Translations under genes and position numbers: made by a program
Shown here: piece after piece, positions 17,046-28,331 of the stretch
Position numbering within the stretch: the first letter of the stretch is position 1
How the letters are laid out: each line of letters opens with the position of its first letter
Origin: Devosia limi DSM 17137
GTDB taxonomy: Bacteria; Pseudomonadota; Alphaproteobacteria; Rhizobiales; Devosiaceae
Reading direction: 5' to 3'
NCBI RefSeq assembly: GCF_900128975.1
Contig: NZ_FQVC01000003.1
Coordinates: forward strand, 62,001-126,000
Length of the DNA stretch: 64,000 nucleotides
The notes under the pieces: model-generated
Told to the model about the DNA's origin: nothing
What the model saw: the letters and a program-made list of their open reading frames with translations, nothing else
Databases searched by the model: none

Positions 17046-17197
17046 CCAAACAACTCCAGAATTCACCGTGCATCCCAAACGAATGCCGCGTCATAGCCGC
17101 AAAATTTTGGCTGCGCCCCGTCCTATATACGTCTCGCCGATCACTTTCGGCGGAGCCCGGGGGATTGTGCCCATTGTCACCAGTATCCACCGCCCAC

Positions 17198-17228
17198 AAA
17201 AAATCGGGCCCGCCAGAGCGGACCCGAT
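17198..17228 (-). terminator. Rho-independent terminator of the mdh-sucCDAB operon
   Basis: On the minus strand an 11-base stem (ATCGGGTCCGC / GCGGGCCCGAT, one G.T pair) with loop TCTG is followed by six T residues. It lies about 120 bases after the sucB stop, with an R2 repeat in between. Confidence 0.88.
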
Positions 17229-17272
17229 GCAATTCTTTAACCTGTCTCGGTTTTCGCGAGCCCCGATCTGTT

Positions 17273-17311
17273 CCCTCCCCCTTGAGAGGAGGGCCAGGCT
17301 GGGGGTGCTGC
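17273..17311. repeat. R2 repeat
   Basis: A copy of the CTCCCCCTTGAG...GGGTGCTG repeat, located between the sucB stop and its terminator. Confidence 0.55.
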
Positions 17312-17346
17312 GGCAACCGCGGCGCCAGGATTCCGGCTGGTCGAAC

Positions 17347-18588
17347 CTACAGGTCCAGCACCAGCCGCTCGGGCGCCTCGAGGCTTTCCTTGACGCGCAC
17401 GAGGAAGGTCACCGCTTCCTTGCCGTCGACGATCCGGTGGTCATAGCTGAGCGCCAGATACATCATCGGGCGGATCACCACCTGGCCACCGATCGCAACC
17501 GGACGCTCCTGGATCTTGTGCATGCCCAGGATACCCGACTGCGGGGCATTCAGGATCGGCGTCGACATCAGCGAGCCATACACGCCACCATTGGAGATGG
17601 TGAAGGTGCCGCCCTGCATGTCGGCCATCGACAACTGGCCGTCACGGGCCTTCTTGCCTAGGCCATTGATCGACTTTTCGATCTCGGCAATCGACATCTG
17701 GTCGGCATTGCGCACCACCGGCACGACCAGGCCCTTATCGGTGCCAACGGCCACCCCGATATGGGCATAGCTCTTGTAGATCAGCTCGTCGCCATCGATC
17801 TCGGCATTGATCGAGGGGATTTCCTTGAGCGCGTGGACCACGGCCTTGGTGAAAAAGCCCATAAAGCCCAGCTTGACGCCATGCTTCTTCTCGAACAGGT
17901 CCTTGTAGGATGCGCGCAGGTCCATCACCGGCTTCATGTCCACCTCGTTGAAGGTGGTCAGCATGGCGGCGGTGTTCTGTGCGTCCTTGAGGCGACGCGC
18001 AATGGTCTGGCGCAGACGGGTCATCTTGACGCGTTCTTCGCCCTCGGCATCGGCCGCATTGGACGGCGCACGCGGTGCAGCCGGAGCCTTGGCAGCGACC
18101 GGAGCGGGCGCAGCAGACGGAGCCGCCGCCGCACGGCTGACAGCCGCCTGCACGTCTTCCTTCAGCACCTGGCCGCGCTTGCCCGAACCGGCAATGGCGG
18201 CTGCGTCGAGATTGGTCTCGGCCAGCAGCTTGGCAGCCGACGGAGCCGGCGGCATCGTGCCAGTGGTGGCCGCGGCAGGCGCAGCAGCAACCGGCGCAGC
18301 GGCCGCAGCGGCGGCCTTGGGCGCTTCGACCGGCTTGGCGGCAGCGGCGCCGGCTGCGGCAATCGCGCCCAGCAGCGCGCCGACATCGACGGTCTCGCCC
18401 GGCTTGGCCATGATGGCCTCCAGGACACCGGCAGCGGGGGCCGGCACTTCGATGGTCACCTTGTCGGTTTCCAGCTCGACGATCGGCTCGTCGGCTGCAA
18501 CGCTATCGCCAACCTGCTTGAACCACTGGCCGATCGTCGCTTCGGTAACGCTTTCGCCCAGCGTCGGCACACGGATTTCTGTCGACAT
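17347..18588 (-). CDS. sucB: Dihydrolipoyllysine-residue succinyltransferase (E2 of 2-oxoglutarate dehydrogenase)
   Basis: This 413-residue protein has an N-terminal lipoyl domain with the modified lysine in ETDKVTIEV (K43), a long Ala/Pro-rich linker (about 95-160), a peripheral subunit-binding domain ([20 protein letters not shown]), a second linker and a C-terminal acyltransferase domain ending in [13 protein letters not shown] with the catalytic His and Asp. The ATG at 18586-18588 follows AAGGA. It lies 14 bases after the sucA stop. It moves the succinyl group from the lipoyl arm to CoA. Confidence 0.96.
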   Translation of the reverse strand: MSTEIRVPTLGESVTEATIGQWFKQVGDSVAADEPIVELETDKVTIEVPAPAAGVLEAIMAKPGETVDVGALLGAIAAAGAAAAKPVEAPKAAAAAAAPVAAAPAAATTGTMPPAPSAAKLLAETNLDAAAIAGSGKRGQVLKEDVQAAVSRAAAAPSAAPAPVAAKAPAAPRAPSNAADAEGEERVKMTRLRQTIARRLKDAQNTAAMLTTFNEVDMKPVMDLRASYKDLFEKKHGVKLGFMGFFTKAVVHALKEIPSINAEIDGDELIYKSYAHIGVAVGTDKGLVVPVVRNADQMSIAEIEKSINGLGKKARDGQLSMADMQGGTFTISNGGVYGSLMSTPILNAPQSGILGMHKIQERPVAIGGQVVIRPMMYLALSYDHRIVDGKEAVTFLVRVKESLEAPERLVLDL

Positions 18589-18602
18589 TTGCTTGGTCCT
18601 TT

Positions 18603-21600
18603 TTAGTTCGCGAAGGCTTCGTCGAGGAAGGCTTGCAATTGTGCGAGGTGGGTCCGCATCAACCCGGTGGCGGTCGAGGCCGAAGCCGGCCGGCCGATAT
18701 AGCGCACGCGCTGGCCCGTACGACCCATCTGGTCGAACACCCATTCCACATAGGGCTGGATAAAGGCCCAGGCCCCCATATTCTTGGGTTCTTCCTGGCA
18801 CCAGACGATCTCGGCGTTCGGGAACCGGTTCAGCTCATCGAGCAGCGCCTTGGCCGGGAACGGATAGAGCTGTTCCAGGCGCAGCAGATACACATCGTTG
18901 ATGCCGCGCTTCTCGCGATCTTCGAGCAGGTCGTAATAGACCTTGCCGGTGCACAAGACGACGCGGCGGATCTGCTCGTCGCTGGTCAGCCGGATCGTGG
19001 TCTTGGGCGCGCCCGGTGCCTCGGCATCGTCCCAGAGCAGGCGATGGAAGCAGGAGTCGAGACCCATTTCGGCGAGACCAGAGGTTGCCCGCTTGTGGCG
19101 CAGCAGGCTCTTGGGCGTCATCAGGATCAGTGGCTTGCGGAAGGCGCGGGTCACCTGCCGGCGCAGGATATGGAAGTAATTGGCCGGCGTGGTGCAGTTG
19201 GCGACCTGCATATTGTCCTCGGCGCACAGCTGCAGGAAGCGCTCAGGACGCGCGGAGGAATGCTCTGGCCCCTGCCCTTCATAGCCATGCGGCAACAGCA
19301 TCACGAGGCCCGACATGCGGAACCACTTGCGCTCGCCCGAGGAGATGAACTGGTCGATCACCACCTGAGCGCCGTTGACGAAGTCGCCGAACTGGGCTTC
19401 CCAGATCGTCAATGCCTTGGGCTCGGCCAGCGAATAGCCATACTCGAACCCCAGCACGGCCTCTTCCGACAGCATCGAGTTGATGACTTCGTAGCGGCTC
19501 TGGTCGGGGCTCAGATTGTTGAGCGGGGTATAGGTATGATCGTCCTTCTGGTCGTTCAGCACCGAGTGGCGCTGGCTGAACGTGCCGCGTTCGCAATCCT
19601 GGCCGCTCAACCGCACCGGATGACCTTCGGTCACCAGCGAGCCGAACGCCAGCGCTTCGGCGGTCGCCCAGTCGATCCCCTCGCCGGCCTGGATGGCCGA
19701 CAGGCGGTTGTCGAGGAAGCGCTTGACCGTCTTGTGGACGTTGAAGTCAGCCGGAACCTTGCAGAGATCGGCGCCAATCTGGGCCAGGTCTGCCACGGCG
19801 ACGCCGGTGTCGCCCCGGCGCGGGCCTTCCTGCTCGGCCGGGCGGAAATCCTTCCACGCGCCATCGAGCCAGTCGGCCTTGTTCGGGCGATAGTCCTGCC
19901 CGGCCTCGAATTCGGCTTCCAGCTTGGCGCGCCATTCAGCCTTGAGCCCTTCGATGGCCTCGGCCGTCATCAGGCCCTCGCCGACGAGCTTTTCCGAATA
20001 GAGCTCGAGCGTGGTCTTGTGCGCCCGGATGCGCGAATACATCAGCGGCTGGGTGAAGCTTGGCTCGTCGCCCTCGTTGTGACCGAAGCGGCGATAGCAG
20101 AACATGTCGATGACCACCGGGCGCCCGAAGCGCTGGCGGTACTCGATCGCCACCTTGGCGACAAACACCACGGCTTCCGGATCGTCGCCATTCACATGCA
20201 GCACCGGCGCTTCGATCATCTTGGCGACGTCGGTCGGATAAGGCGACGAGCGCGAATAGAGCGGCGAGGTGGTGAAACCGATCTGGTTGTTGATCACGAA
20301 ATGGATCGACCCGCCGGTGCGGTGCCCCTTGAGACCCGAAAGCCCCAGGCACTCGGCGATCACGCCCTGGCCGGCAAACGCGGCATCGCCGTGCAGCAGC
20401 AGCGGCAGCACCATGGACCGGTCGGGCCTGCCATCGGCGATGTTGACCAGCTTGCCGTCGGGGGCAATGTGCTTGTCCTGCTTGGCGCGGGACTTGCCCA
20501 GCACCACCGGGTCGACGATTTCCAGATGGCTTGGATTGGCCGTCAGCGACAGGTGGACCTTGTTGCCATCGAAGTCGCGGTCCGACGAAGCACCCAGATG
20601 GTACTTCACGTCACCCGAACCCTCGACGTCCTCGGGGTAGAAGGCCCCGCCCTTGAATTCGTGGAACAGCGCCCGGTGCGGCTTCTGCATCACCTGGGTC
20701 AGAACGTTCAGGCGACCGCGGTGGGCCATGCCCAGCACGATGTCCTTGATGCCCAATGCGCCACCGCGCTTGATGATCTGCTCCAGCGCGGGAATCAGCG
20801 ATTCCGAGCCATCCAGACCGAAGCGCTTGGTGCCGGTGAACTTGACGTCGAGGAACTTCTCGAAGCCCTCGGCCTCGATCAGTTTGCTGAGGATCGCCTT
20901 CTTGCCCTCGGGCGTGAAGCTGATTTCCTTGTCCGGACCTTCAATGCGTTCCTGAATCCACTGCTTGGCTTCCGGATCGGAGATATGCATGAATTCGATG
21001 CCGACGGTGCCGCAATAGGTGCGTCGCAGGATCGCCAGCATTTCCGGGAGCGTGGCGTATTCCAGACCCAGATAATTGTCGATGAAGATCTTGCGGCTGT
21101 AATCGGCTTCGGTGAAGCCATAGGTCGCCGGATCGAGTTCGGGCGCCGGCTCGTCGGCCTTGAGCTTGAGCGGATCGAGATCGGCGTGCAGGTGACCGCG
21201 CATGCGGTAGGCACGGATCATCATGATGGCGCGGATCGAGTCGCGCGTCGCCTGCAGCACGTCGGCGGCCGAGGCTGCGGGTGCACCGGCGGCTTCGGCC
21301 TTCTTGGCGATGGCCTTCTCGGTCTTGACGGCGATCTCGCCCCAATTGCCGTCCAGCGCGCTGACCAGCTCGCCGGTCACGGCCTGCGGCCAGTCCTTGC
21401 GGCCCCAGCTCGGACCGTCGGCGCTTTTCTGCGCGTCGCTCTGGCTATCGTCGAGCTTGGCGAAGAAGGCCGCCCAGGTGTCATCGACACTTTCGGGATC
21501 GGTCTTGAACCGGGAATACAGCTGCTCGATATAGTCGGCGTTTCCTCCATAGAGGAAAGAAGTCAGCAAGAACGTGTCGTTCTTTTCCTGTCGTGTCATC

Positions 21601-21620
21601 GCTTTTGTTGCGAGGCCCAC
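18603..21620 (-). CDS. sucA: 2-oxoglutarate dehydrogenase E1 component
   Basis: The 1005-residue thiamine-diphosphate enzyme decarboxylates 2-oxoglutarate. The N-terminus has [20 protein letters not shown] (residues about 13-32); [26 protein letters not shown] and [14 protein letters not shown] are the expected active-site segments. A GTG start (21618-21620) is chosen because AAGGAAGG lies six bases before it; the ATG seven codons later has no visible ribosome site. It sits in the operon between sucD and sucB. Confidence 0.96.
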   Translation of the reverse strand: MGLATKAMTRQEKNDTFLLTSFLYGGNADYIEQLYSRFKTDPESVDDTWAAFFAKLDDSQSDAQKSADGPSWGRKDWPQAVTGELVSALDGNWGEIAVKTEKAIAKKAEAAGAPAASAADVLQATRDSIRAIMMIRAYRMRGHLHADLDPLKLKADEPAPELDPATYGFTEADYSRKIFIDNYLGLEYATLPEMLAILRRTYCGTVGIEFMHISDPEAKQWIQERIEGPDKEISFTPEGKKAILSKLIEAEGFEKFLDVKFTGTKRFGLDGSESLIPALEQIIKRGGALGIKDIVLGMAHRGRLNVLTQVMQKPHRALFHEFKGGAFYPEDVEGSGDVKYHLGASSDRDFDGNKVHLSLTANPSHLEIVDPVVLGKSRAKQDKHIAPDGKLVNIADGRPDRSMVLPLLLHGDAAFAGQGVIAECLGLSGLKGHRTGGSIHFVINNQIGFTTSPLYSRSSPYPTDVAKMIEAPVLHVNGDDPEAVVFVAKVAIEYRQRFGRPVVIDMFCYRRFGHNEGDEPSFTQPLMYSRIRAHKTTLELYSEKLVGEGLMTAEAIEGLKAEWRAKLEAEFEAGQDYRPNKADWLDGAWKDFRPAEQEGPRRGDTGVAVADLAQIGADLCKVPADFNVHKTVKRFLDNRLSAIQAGEGIDWATAEALAFGSLVTEGHPVRLSGQDCERGTFSQRHSVLNDQKDDHTYTPLNNLSPDQSRYEVINSMLSEEAVLGFEYGYSLAEPKALTIWEAQFGDFVNGAQVVIDQFISSGERKWFRMSGLVMLLPHGYEGQGPEHSSARPERFLQLCAEDNMQVANCTTPANYFHILRRQVTRAFRKPLILMTPKSLLRHKRATSGLAEMGLDSCFHRLLWDDAEAPGAPKTTIRLTSDEQIRRVVLCTGKVYYDLLEDREKRGINDVYLLRLEQLYPFPAKALLDELNRFPNAEIVWCQEEPKNMGAWAFIQPYVEWVFDQMGRTGQRVRYIGRPASASTATGLMRTHLAQLQAFLDEAFAN

Positions 21621-21781
21621 GCCCCGCCTTCCTTCTCAACGAACTGGCCTGGGCCAGTCTCAAACGCGGTCAAAAAACAGTTTCGACGATATTGACCGCT
21701 GATCCTTTGTATCCTGTTAAGACTTGCGGCGCCCCCCACGGCGCCACGGCTTTCTCGGTAATGTGATCGTCAACCCCGGGG

Positions 21782-21801
21782 AGGGATGGCCGACCATCCC
21801 T
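21782..21801. promoter_or_regulatory. Hairpin in the sucD-sucA spacer
   Basis: Perfect eight-base arms AGGGATGG/CCATCCCT with a CCGA loop lie in the 218-base spacer between the sucD stop and the sucA start. No T-run follows on the minus strand, so it is more likely an RNA-processing or stability element than a terminator. Confidence 0.4.
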
Positions 21802-21838
21802 GTATCCCCGAAGCATGACAGACCTTCGGCCTACTGGC

Positions 21839-22747
21839 TTAGCCCTTGAGGACTTCGGCCAGCGTGCGACCGATGCGGGCTGGAGACTTCGACATCCTGA
21901 TGCCAGCCGCTTCCATCGCCGCGATTTTGTCTTCGGCCCCGCCCTTACCGCCTGAAATTACGGCGCCAGCATGGCCCATGGTGCGCCCCTTGGGCGCAGT
22001 CAGGCCGGCGATGAAGCCAGCCATTGGCTTCTTGCGGCCCTTCTTGGCTTCATCGATCAGGAACTGGGCGGCGTCTTCTTCGGCCGAACCACCGATTTCG
22101 CCGATCATGATGATCGATTTGGTCGCATCGTCAGCCAGGAACATTTCCAGCATGTCGATGAATTCGGTGCCTTTGACCGGATCGCCACCGATACCGACGG
22201 CCGTGCTCTGGCCCAGGCCTTCATTGGTGGTCTGGAACACCGCTTCATAGGTAAGCGTGCCCGAGCGGGAAACAATGCCCACCGAGCCCTTCGAGAAGAT
22301 CGAACCGGGCATGATGCCGATCTTGCATTCTTCCGGCGTCAGCACGCCCGGGCAGTTTGGCCCCAGCAGGCGCGACTTGGACTTTTCCAGCCGGGCCTTG
22401 ACCCGCACCATGTCGAGCACCGGAATGCCCTCGGTGATGCACACGATCAGCGGGATCTCGGCATCGATGGCTTCGATGATCGCGGCGGCGGCGCCGGGAG
22501 GCGGCACATAGACCACCGAGGCAGTGGCGCCGGTGCGCTCCTTGCCTTCGGCAACCGAGGCGAACACCGGCAGCGAGGCCGAAGCATCGAGCCCGCTGGT
22601 CCAGGTTTCCCCGGCCTTCTTGGGGTTCACGCCGCCCACCATCTTGGTGCCGTAATAGGCCAGCGCCTGTTCGGTATGGAATGTCCCGGTCTTGCCGGTC
22701 AGCCCCTGCACGAGAACCTTGGTGTCTTTGTTGACGAGGATCGACAT
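21839..22747 (-). CDS. sucD: Succinate-CoA ligase, alpha subunit
   Basis: A 302-residue protein with the CoA-binding N-terminal domain ([34 protein letters not shown]) and the phosphohistidine loop [17 protein letters not shown] near residue 250. With SucC it converts succinyl-CoA to succinate with nucleotide phosphorylation. The gene follows sucC after a 53-base gap. Confidence 0.97.
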   Translation of the reverse strand: MSILVNKDTKVLVQGLTGKTGTFHTEQALAYYGTKMVGGVNPKKAGETWTSGLDASASLPVFASVAEGKERTGATASVVYVPPPGAAAAIIEAIDAEIPLIVCITEGIPVLDMVRVKARLEKSKSRLLGPNCPGVLTPEECKIGIMPGSIFSKGSVGIVSRSGTLTYEAVFQTTNEGLGQSTAVGIGGDPVKGTEFIDMLEMFLADDATKSIIMIGEIGGSAEEDAAQFLIDEAKKGRKKPMAGFIAGLTAPKGRTMGHAGAVISGGKGGAEDKIAAMEAAGIRMSKSPARIGRTLAEVLKG

Positions 22748-22800
22748 TACTTCTGGTCCTTCAGGATGTGTTTGATTTCGTGGAACTCAAGGCGCATGGC

Positions 22801-23997
22801 CTAGTGCCCCTTGACCGCCGCCACGATCTTCTGGGCGGCATCGTCGAGATCGTCTGCCGAAATCACGTTGAGGCCGGACTGGTCGAGGATTTCCTTGCCT
22901 TCCTTGACGCGGGTGCCTTCGAGGCGAACCACCAGCGGCACCGTCAGCCCGACTTCCTTGACCGCGGCGATCACGCCTTCGGCGATGACGTCGCAGCGCA
23001 TGATGCCGCCAAAGATGTTGACCAGGATGCCTTCGACGGCGGGATCGGCCGTGATGATCTTGAAGGCCGCGGTGACCTTTTCCTTGGTGGCGCCGCCACC
23101 AACGTCGAGGAAGTTCGCCGGCTCGGCGCCGTAGAGCTTGATGATGTCCATGGTCGACATGGCCAGGCCCGCGCCATTGACCATGCAGCCGATATTGCCG
23201 TCGAGGGCGACATAGGCCAGGTCATACTTGGACGCTTCGATTTCCTTGGCGTCTTCCTCGGTCATGTCGCGGAGCGGCTTCAGCTCCTCGTGACGGAAGG
23301 CCGCGTTGTTGTCGAAGCTGACCTTGGCATCGAGAACCCGCAGGTGACCGTCCTTCATGACGATCAGCGGATTGACTTCCAGCATGCTCATGTCGGTTTC
23401 GACAAAGGCCTTGTAGAGCACCGGGAACAGGCTCTGCGCGTCGCTCGCAGCCGCGCCGGTCAGGCCCAGTGTCTCCACCAGCTTGGCGGTATCGGCAGCG
23501 GTCACGCCGGTATCGGGATCGATCGACAGCGACACGATCTTGTCGGGCGTATGCTCGGCGACGGCCTCGATGTCCATGCCGCCTTCGGTCGACACCACGA
23601 ACGCCACGCGACCGGTTTCACGATCGACCAGCAGCGAGCAATACAGCTCGCGCTCGATATCGGCACCGTCTTCGATATAGAGGCGGTTGACCTGCTTGCC
23701 GGCGTCGCCGGTCTGCTTGGTCACCAGGGTATTGCCCAGCATTTCCTTGGAGAAGGCAACGACTTCCTCGACCGACTTGGCCAGGCGCACGCCGCCCTTG
23801 GCATCGGGACCGAGTTCCTTGAACTTGCCCTTGCCGCGGCCGCCGGCATGAATCTGGCTCTTGACCACATAGAGCGGACCCGGCAGCGACTTGGCCGCGG
23901 CTTCCGCTTCGTCAGCCGAAAAGATCGCCACGCCAGCGGCAACCGGGGCACCGTAGGTCTTCAGCAGCGCCTTGGCCTGGTGTTCATGGATGTTCAT
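22801..23997 (-). CDS. sucC: Succinate-CoA ligase, beta subunit
   Basis: A 398-residue ATP-grasp protein. The start [16 protein letters not shown], the [13 protein letters not shown] nucleotide loop, LEVNPL and [16 protein letters not shown] are family signatures. Its length equals that of typical bacterial SucC (388-398). It is the second gene of the operon after mdh. Confidence 0.97.
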   Translation of the reverse strand: MNIHEHQAKALLKTYGAPVAAGVAIFSADEAEAAAKSLPGPLYVVKSQIHAGGRGKGKFKELGPDAKGGVRLAKSVEEVVAFSKEMLGNTLVTKQTGDAGKQVNRLYIEDGADIERELYCSLLVDRETGRVAFVVSTEGGMDIEAVAEHTPDKIVSLSIDPDTGVTAADTAKLVETLGLTGAAASDAQSLFPVLYKAFVETDMSMLEVNPLIVMKDGHLRVLDAKVSFDNNAAFRHEELKPLRDMTEEDAKEIEASKYDLAYVALDGNIGCMVNGAGLAMSTMDIIKLYGAEPANFLDVGGGATKEKVTAAFKIITADPAVEGILVNIFGGIMRCDVIAEGVIAAVKEVGLTVPLVVRLEGTRVKEGKEILDQSGLNVISADDLDDAAQKIVAAVKGH

Positions 23998-24057
23998 TCA
24001 AAGTCCCCTTGGATGGGTAAAACTTGGCCAGTCACGGAGCGCCTTGCTCCCACCGGG

Positions 24058-24145
24058 TCATTCCCGCCGAGGCGGGAATCCATTCTGATCTCGCGCCATC
24101 ACCCCGATCTTGCCGGGGATATGATCCCCGCGCCAGCGGGGACAG
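24058..24145. repeat. Palindromic repeat cluster between mdh and sucC
   Basis: The 214-base mdh-sucC spacer holds ATTCCCGCC-GA-GGCGGGAAT (24060-24079), then a CCCCGATC...GGGG hairpin and CCCCGC-GCCA-GCGGGG (about 24126-24141). These are dispersed GC palindromes inside a single operon, where they may set the relative levels of mdh and suc messages. Confidence 0.55.
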
Positions 24146-24179
24146 AACCCTCGCCTTTGCGGGGGTGAGGTCGCGAGAA

Positions 24180-24204
24180 GGGCCCCACCTTGCAGTGGAG
24201 CCCC
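24180..24204 (-). terminator. Hairpin after mdh
   Basis: On the minus strand GGGCTCCAC-TGCAAG-GTGGGGCCC folds with one G.T pair eight bases after the mdh stop. The following T-run is poor, so termination is partial at best, consistent with read-through into sucC. Confidence 0.45.
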
Positions 24205-24211
24205 GATTTCC

Positions 24212-25180
<969 letters not shown>

Positions 25181-25260
25181 TCATCCCCGACTGCGTTGAA
25201 TTGGCGCACCTCTTAGCCTCTCGGTCCCCCGCGAGCAAGTGAACCCTTCGTCTAAACGCG

Positions 25261-25295
25261 GCATCACCCCATGCTGATGGGCGATGGGGTGATGC
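25261..25295. promoter_or_regulatory. Long perfect inverted repeat upstream of mdh
   Basis: Perfect 12-base arms GCATCACCCCAT (25261-25272) and ATGGGGTGATGC (25284-25295) enclose 11 bases. The site lies 87 bases upstream of mdh and about 130 bases before the divergent small secreted gene. It could be an operator for one of them or an RNA hairpin in the mdh leader. Confidence 0.5.
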
Positions 25296-25428
25296 CGGCC
25301 GGGCAAGGAGCGCAGGCACGGATGGCGGGCGAACCGGGCCCGGCAAGTATATTTCAAATCACGGCTTGCGGATGTCCGTTGGGTTGAACTAAGCAAACCG
25401 CCGGGCGAGCAACGCCCTGAGGAACAAC

Positions 25429-25755
25429 ATGAAAAAGATTGCAGCGGGCCTTGCGCTCGTCTTGGCGATGGCCAGCGTCACTGCGGCCTCGGCCCTGGAT
25501 CGGCGCGTGCAGATCAACAATGTGTCGTCATACGACATCTATGAATTCTATGCCTCCAATACCGGCACCAGCGCCTGGGAGGAAGACATTCTGGGCAAAG
25601 ACGTTCTGCTGGCCGGCAGCAGCGTCATGATCAATATCGATGATGGCAGCGGCTACTGCAAATACGACTTCAAGGCCGTGTTCGAGGACGGCGACGAGGT
25701 CGTCTCGGAAAACAACAATGTCTGCGAGCTGGCCGAATTCGACTTCACCGACTGA
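25429..25755 (+). CDS. Small secreted protein of unknown function
   Basis: This 108-residue protein has a signal peptide (KKIAAGLALVLAMASVTAA, cleavage after ASA) and an acidic mature part beginning LDRRVQINNVSSYDIYEFY. Two cysteines (YCKYDF and NVCELAEF) could form a disulphide, and the central GSSVMINIDDGSGYC segment suggests a small beta-sandwich. I have seen similar short periplasmic proteins in Rhizobiales but know no function. The start is preceded by GAGGAACAAC. It is divergent from mdh and convergent with zapE. Confidence 0.75.
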   Translation: MKKIAAGLALVLAMASVTAASALDRRVQINNVSSYDIYEFYASNTGTSAWEEDILGKDVLLAGSSVMINIDDGSGYCKYDFKAVFEDGDEVVSENNNVCELAEFDFTD

Positions 25756-25763
25756 CGCCCATG

Positions 25764-25797
25764 CATGGCGGTCCCTGTCCAATCCGGGGCCGCCATG
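25764..25797. terminator. Bidirectional hairpin between convergent genes
   Basis: The 12-base arms CATGGCGGTCCC and GGGGCCGCCATG (one G.T pair) enclose ten bases between the small secreted gene and zapE, which end towards each other. No T-run follows, so this is a probable but not classical terminator. Confidence 0.55.
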
Positions 25798-25813
25798 CCC
25801 GCAGTGCCGCCGA

Positions 25814-26989
25814 TCACCCGTTCGGCGCCAGGACCGGCTCGGATGCGCCATCGTCACGCAGACCCTGCGCCAGGTAGTCAGCCGACTGCATCTCGATCAG
25901 CCGCGAAATCGTGCGCTCGAATTCGAACGCCGTCCTGTCGTCCTTGCCCAGTTGTTCGAGCGGCACCGCGAAACTGGCGCCCAGTTTGACGCCGCGGTCA
26001 TAGAGATTGTCGATCAGCAGGATGAAGCGTTTGGCCGCATCGGACCTGCTGCGGTCCATCTGCGGCACGGCATCGATGATGAGACTGTCAAAGACATGGG
26101 CCAGCCGCACGAAATCACGCGAGCCCAGCGGCACCTCGCAGAGATCGGCAAAATTGAACCGTGCCGCGCCCATTGCCGCAAGTGGCACCGGAATGTGCCG
26201 CCCGACGCTCTCGACGCTGGTCGGCGCGCCGCCTTCGCCACCGGTGATGCGCAGCCACAGCCGGTCCATCGCCGCCCGCGCCTCGGGCCCGGTGCCGATA
26301 TGGTAGACATCCTGCCCGGCAAATTTCAGCCGCCGATAATCCTGCGCCGCCGGCAGCGCCGCCACGATCGTCCGCTGTTTCAGCAGCTTGATGAAGGGCA
26401 GGAACAGCGCGCGATTGAGCCCATCCTTGTAGAGCCCGTCCGGCGTCACATTCGATGTCGCCACCAGCACCACGCCCGCCGCGAACAGCTTGTCGAACAG
26501 CCGGTAGAGCAGCATCGCATTGGTGATGTCATGCACATGGAATTCATCCAGGCACAGCAATTGCAGCCCTGACTTGATGATCGGCTTGACCACCGCCTCG
26601 ATCGGATCCCCGCTATCGCCCTTGGCCTTGGCCTTCTTGCGGAAGGCGGCGATGCCGATATGGATCTCGTCCATGAATTCGTGGAAGTGCACGCGCCGCT
26701 TGTGCCGTGTCGGCGCGGCGGCAAAGAACAGGTCCATCAGCATGGTCTTGCCACGCCCGACTTCGCCATAAAGATAGACGCCCTTGATTGGCTCCGGCTT
26801 GTCCAGCAACCGCGCCAGCAATCCAGCATGCTTGCGCTTCGCCAGCCCCTCGGCCACCCCATTGAGCAGCGCCGCCGCCTCCCGCTGCGCCGGATCCGCA
26901 CTCAGCACCCCGCGCTCCACCAGCGCCGCATAAGCAGCACTGACTGGCCCGTCAGCTTTGGGAGATGTCTTCTTGCTGGTCACTGGCAC
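25814..26989 (-). CDS. zapE: Cell division ATPase ZapE (AFG1-like)
   Basis: A 391-residue P-loop ATPase with Walker A GEVGRGKTMLMDLFF, Walker B LLCLDEFHVHD, and the family segments RRVHFHEFMDEIH and TSNVTPDGLYKDGLNR. In E. coli ZapE acts on FtsZ at the constricting ring; the mitochondrial relative AFG1 handles respiratory proteins. The start is a GTG (26987-26989), and another GTG two codons later is equally possible. It stands between the palindromic element copy B and the convergent small secreted gene. Confidence 0.93.
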   Translation of the reverse strand: MPVTSKKTSPKADGPVSAAYAALVERGVLSADPAQREAAALLNGVAEGLAKRKHAGLLARLLDKPEPIKGVYLYGEVGRGKTMLMDLFFAAAPTRHKRRVHFHEFMDEIHIGIAAFRKKAKAKGDSGDPIEAVVKPIIKSGLQLLCLDEFHVHDITNAMLLYRLFDKLFAAGVVLVATSNVTPDGLYKDGLNRALFLPFIKLLKQRTIVAALPAAQDYRRLKFAGQDVYHIGTGPEARAAMDRLWLRITGGEGGAPTSVESVGRHIPVPLAAMGAARFNFADLCEVPLGSRDFVRLAHVFDSLIIDAVPQMDRSRSDAAKRFILLIDNLYDRGVKLGASFAVPLEQLGKDDRTAFEFERTISRLIEMQSADYLAQGLRDDGASEPVLAPNG

Positions 26990-27003
26990 GAGGAACTCGG
27001 TCC

Positions 27004-27123
27004 GTATTTGGGTCAGGCCGAGCCGAAAATGGTGGCTTTCGAGAACCGGAGCGGAACGTACTTTCGTACGTGAGCACCGGAAGCGCAGAAAGCCGCCATT
27101 TGCAGGCCGGCATCACCCAATAC
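27004..27123. repeat. Large nested palindromic element, copy B
   Basis: The element fills the gap between the lipoprotein stop (27123-27125) and zapE. The arms GTATTTGGGT/ACCCAATAC (27004-27013, 27115-27123, one bulge) and AAATGGTGGCTTTC/GAAAGCCGCCATTT (27027-27040, 27088-27101) differ in sequence from copy A (15262-15397) but are equally complementary. The inner CGTAC/GTACG hairpin and the GAGAACCGGA and ACCGGAAGCGCAGAA blocks are conserved. Confidence 0.8.
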
Positions 27124-27743
27124 TAGCGCTGCATCGAGATGCCCTGGCCGCCGGCCAAAGTACCGATATAGCGGCCGCCGCTCTGGGCGACTGCAGCGAC
27201 GATATTGTTGTTCTCGTCGAAGATCTGGACCTGGTTGCCGATCTGCTGCCAGGAGGACACGGTAGCCAGACCCGGCAGGGTGCAGCCCGGAGCCGAAGCG
27301 CGGTAGCGCGACGTGCCTTCCTTGGTCGTCAGCGGCAGGTTCAGGCGGCACTGGTTGGCGCCGGACACCACGGTCCACACGCCTTCAGGCCCGGTGCTGA
27401 CGCCGCCGGCAGCCGGCTGGGCCAGCGGATCGAGGGTCACGAACGAACCATTATTGGCCGTCTGGGTGGTGGTGCCCATGGCGGGAGTGCCGAAACCGGC
27501 CGGCGTGGCCGGGACGCCGCCGAGCACGGGCTGGCCCGAAAGGCCGGGAGCCGGCGTGCCGGTTGCGCCAATCGGGGGAAGCGTCCCTTGCGCGACAGTC
27601 GAGCTCTGCACCGGCTGCAGCTGCTGCGGCGCGCCGATTGTATTCAGGTTAGAGGTATTGCTCGTCGAGGAACAACCGGCGACGACCAACGCCATTGCCG
27701 CAAATCCCGCAACGGACATCGTTCCGCGCTTCCAAACCATCAT
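27123..27743 (-). CDS. AprI/Inh-family protease inhibitor lipoprotein (Omp19-like)
   Basis: A 206-residue lipoprotein starting at the ATG 27741-27743, with GGAG seven bases upstream. The signal ends in the lipobox VVAGC at about residue 25. A Pro/Gly/Gln-rich spacer of about 85 residues leads to a C-terminal AprI/Inh domain (about 115-206, GVWTVVSGANQCRLNLP ... APGC ... GGQGISMQR) with two cysteines. The layout and domain resemble Brucella Omp19, a surface lipoprotein with protease-inhibitor activity. It is probably outer-membrane anchored and protects against proteases in the envelope or surroundings. Confidence 0.82.
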   Translation of the reverse strand: MMVWKRGTMSVAGFAAMALVVAGCSSTSNTSNLNTIGAPQQLQPVQSSTVAQGTLPPIGATGTPAPGLSGQPVLGGVPATPAGFGTPAMGTTTQTANNGSFVTLDPLAQPAAGGVSTGPEGVWTVVSGANQCRLNLPLTTKEGTSRYRASAPGCTLPGLATVSSWQQIGNQVQIFDENNNIVAAVAQSGGRYIGTLAGGQGISMQR

Positions 27744-27897
27744 CGGCCTGCTCCTGCCCAAAGGCTTAATATTGGTTAATAGTTTGGCTGGCTTATAGCC
27801 AAACCCCGCCTTCTGTTCAACCGCCGGCACCCATTGTACGTCAACTGATCAATGTGGCGGTTTTACGCGCCGGCGCTGGTGTTCCCGCTGCGAACGA

Positions 27898-28125
27898 CTA
27901 CGGGGCCAGCATTTCTTTCAACAACTCATTGGCCAGAACGGTTGCATCTTCAGCCTCTTCGTCTGGCACCTGCACCGGCACGCCCTTGTCGCCAAACACT
28001 GCGGGCACCCCCGGCAAGCCGCCATCGCCACCCTCCAGCGGATGAAAGCCATGGGCCCTGAGCGCCACCACCAGCACCCGCGCCATGGACGGATCCTCAA
28101 CTTGGGCGATGGTCTGAAAGGTCAT
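27898..28125 (-). CDS. DUF2007-type small protein
   Basis: A 75-residue protein from the ATG at 28123-28125, with GGAG six bases upstream. The pattern of a first strand-helix (DPSMARVLVVALRAHGF), a central loop with GLPGVPAVFGDKGVPVQVPDEEAEDA and a C-terminal helix is like the DUF2007 'putative signal transducing protein' family. These domains have an unknown role. It is divergent from the yej operon and shares its upstream region. Confidence 0.7.
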   Translation of the reverse strand: MTFQTIAQVEDPSMARVLVVALRAHGFHPLEGGDGGLPGVPAVFGDKGVPVQVPDEEAEDATVLANELLKEMLAP

Positions 28126-28331
28126 GGCTGGCTCCGTCCGCGTTCCCGGCAATCCTGAACAACATGGCCCGCCTGCGCAAGGGCGGCGCTGGAATGGCCT
28201 GTGGAGCCGGACGCTTGCGTTACCATCGTCAAAATGATGCACTTCGCGCTAAGCTGTTTCACTGTATGGTGATTTGCCGCCACCGCCGACGGTGCGTTTA
28301 GCTCACGCAATGCTTGCCGCCTGGAGACCGA

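Noticed and set aside
18633-21695. 1020-codon plus-strand open frame opposite sucA
   Set aside because: The minus strand is unmistakably 2-oxoglutarate dehydrogenase E1. The plus frame has no family resemblance and arises from codon-position GC bias.
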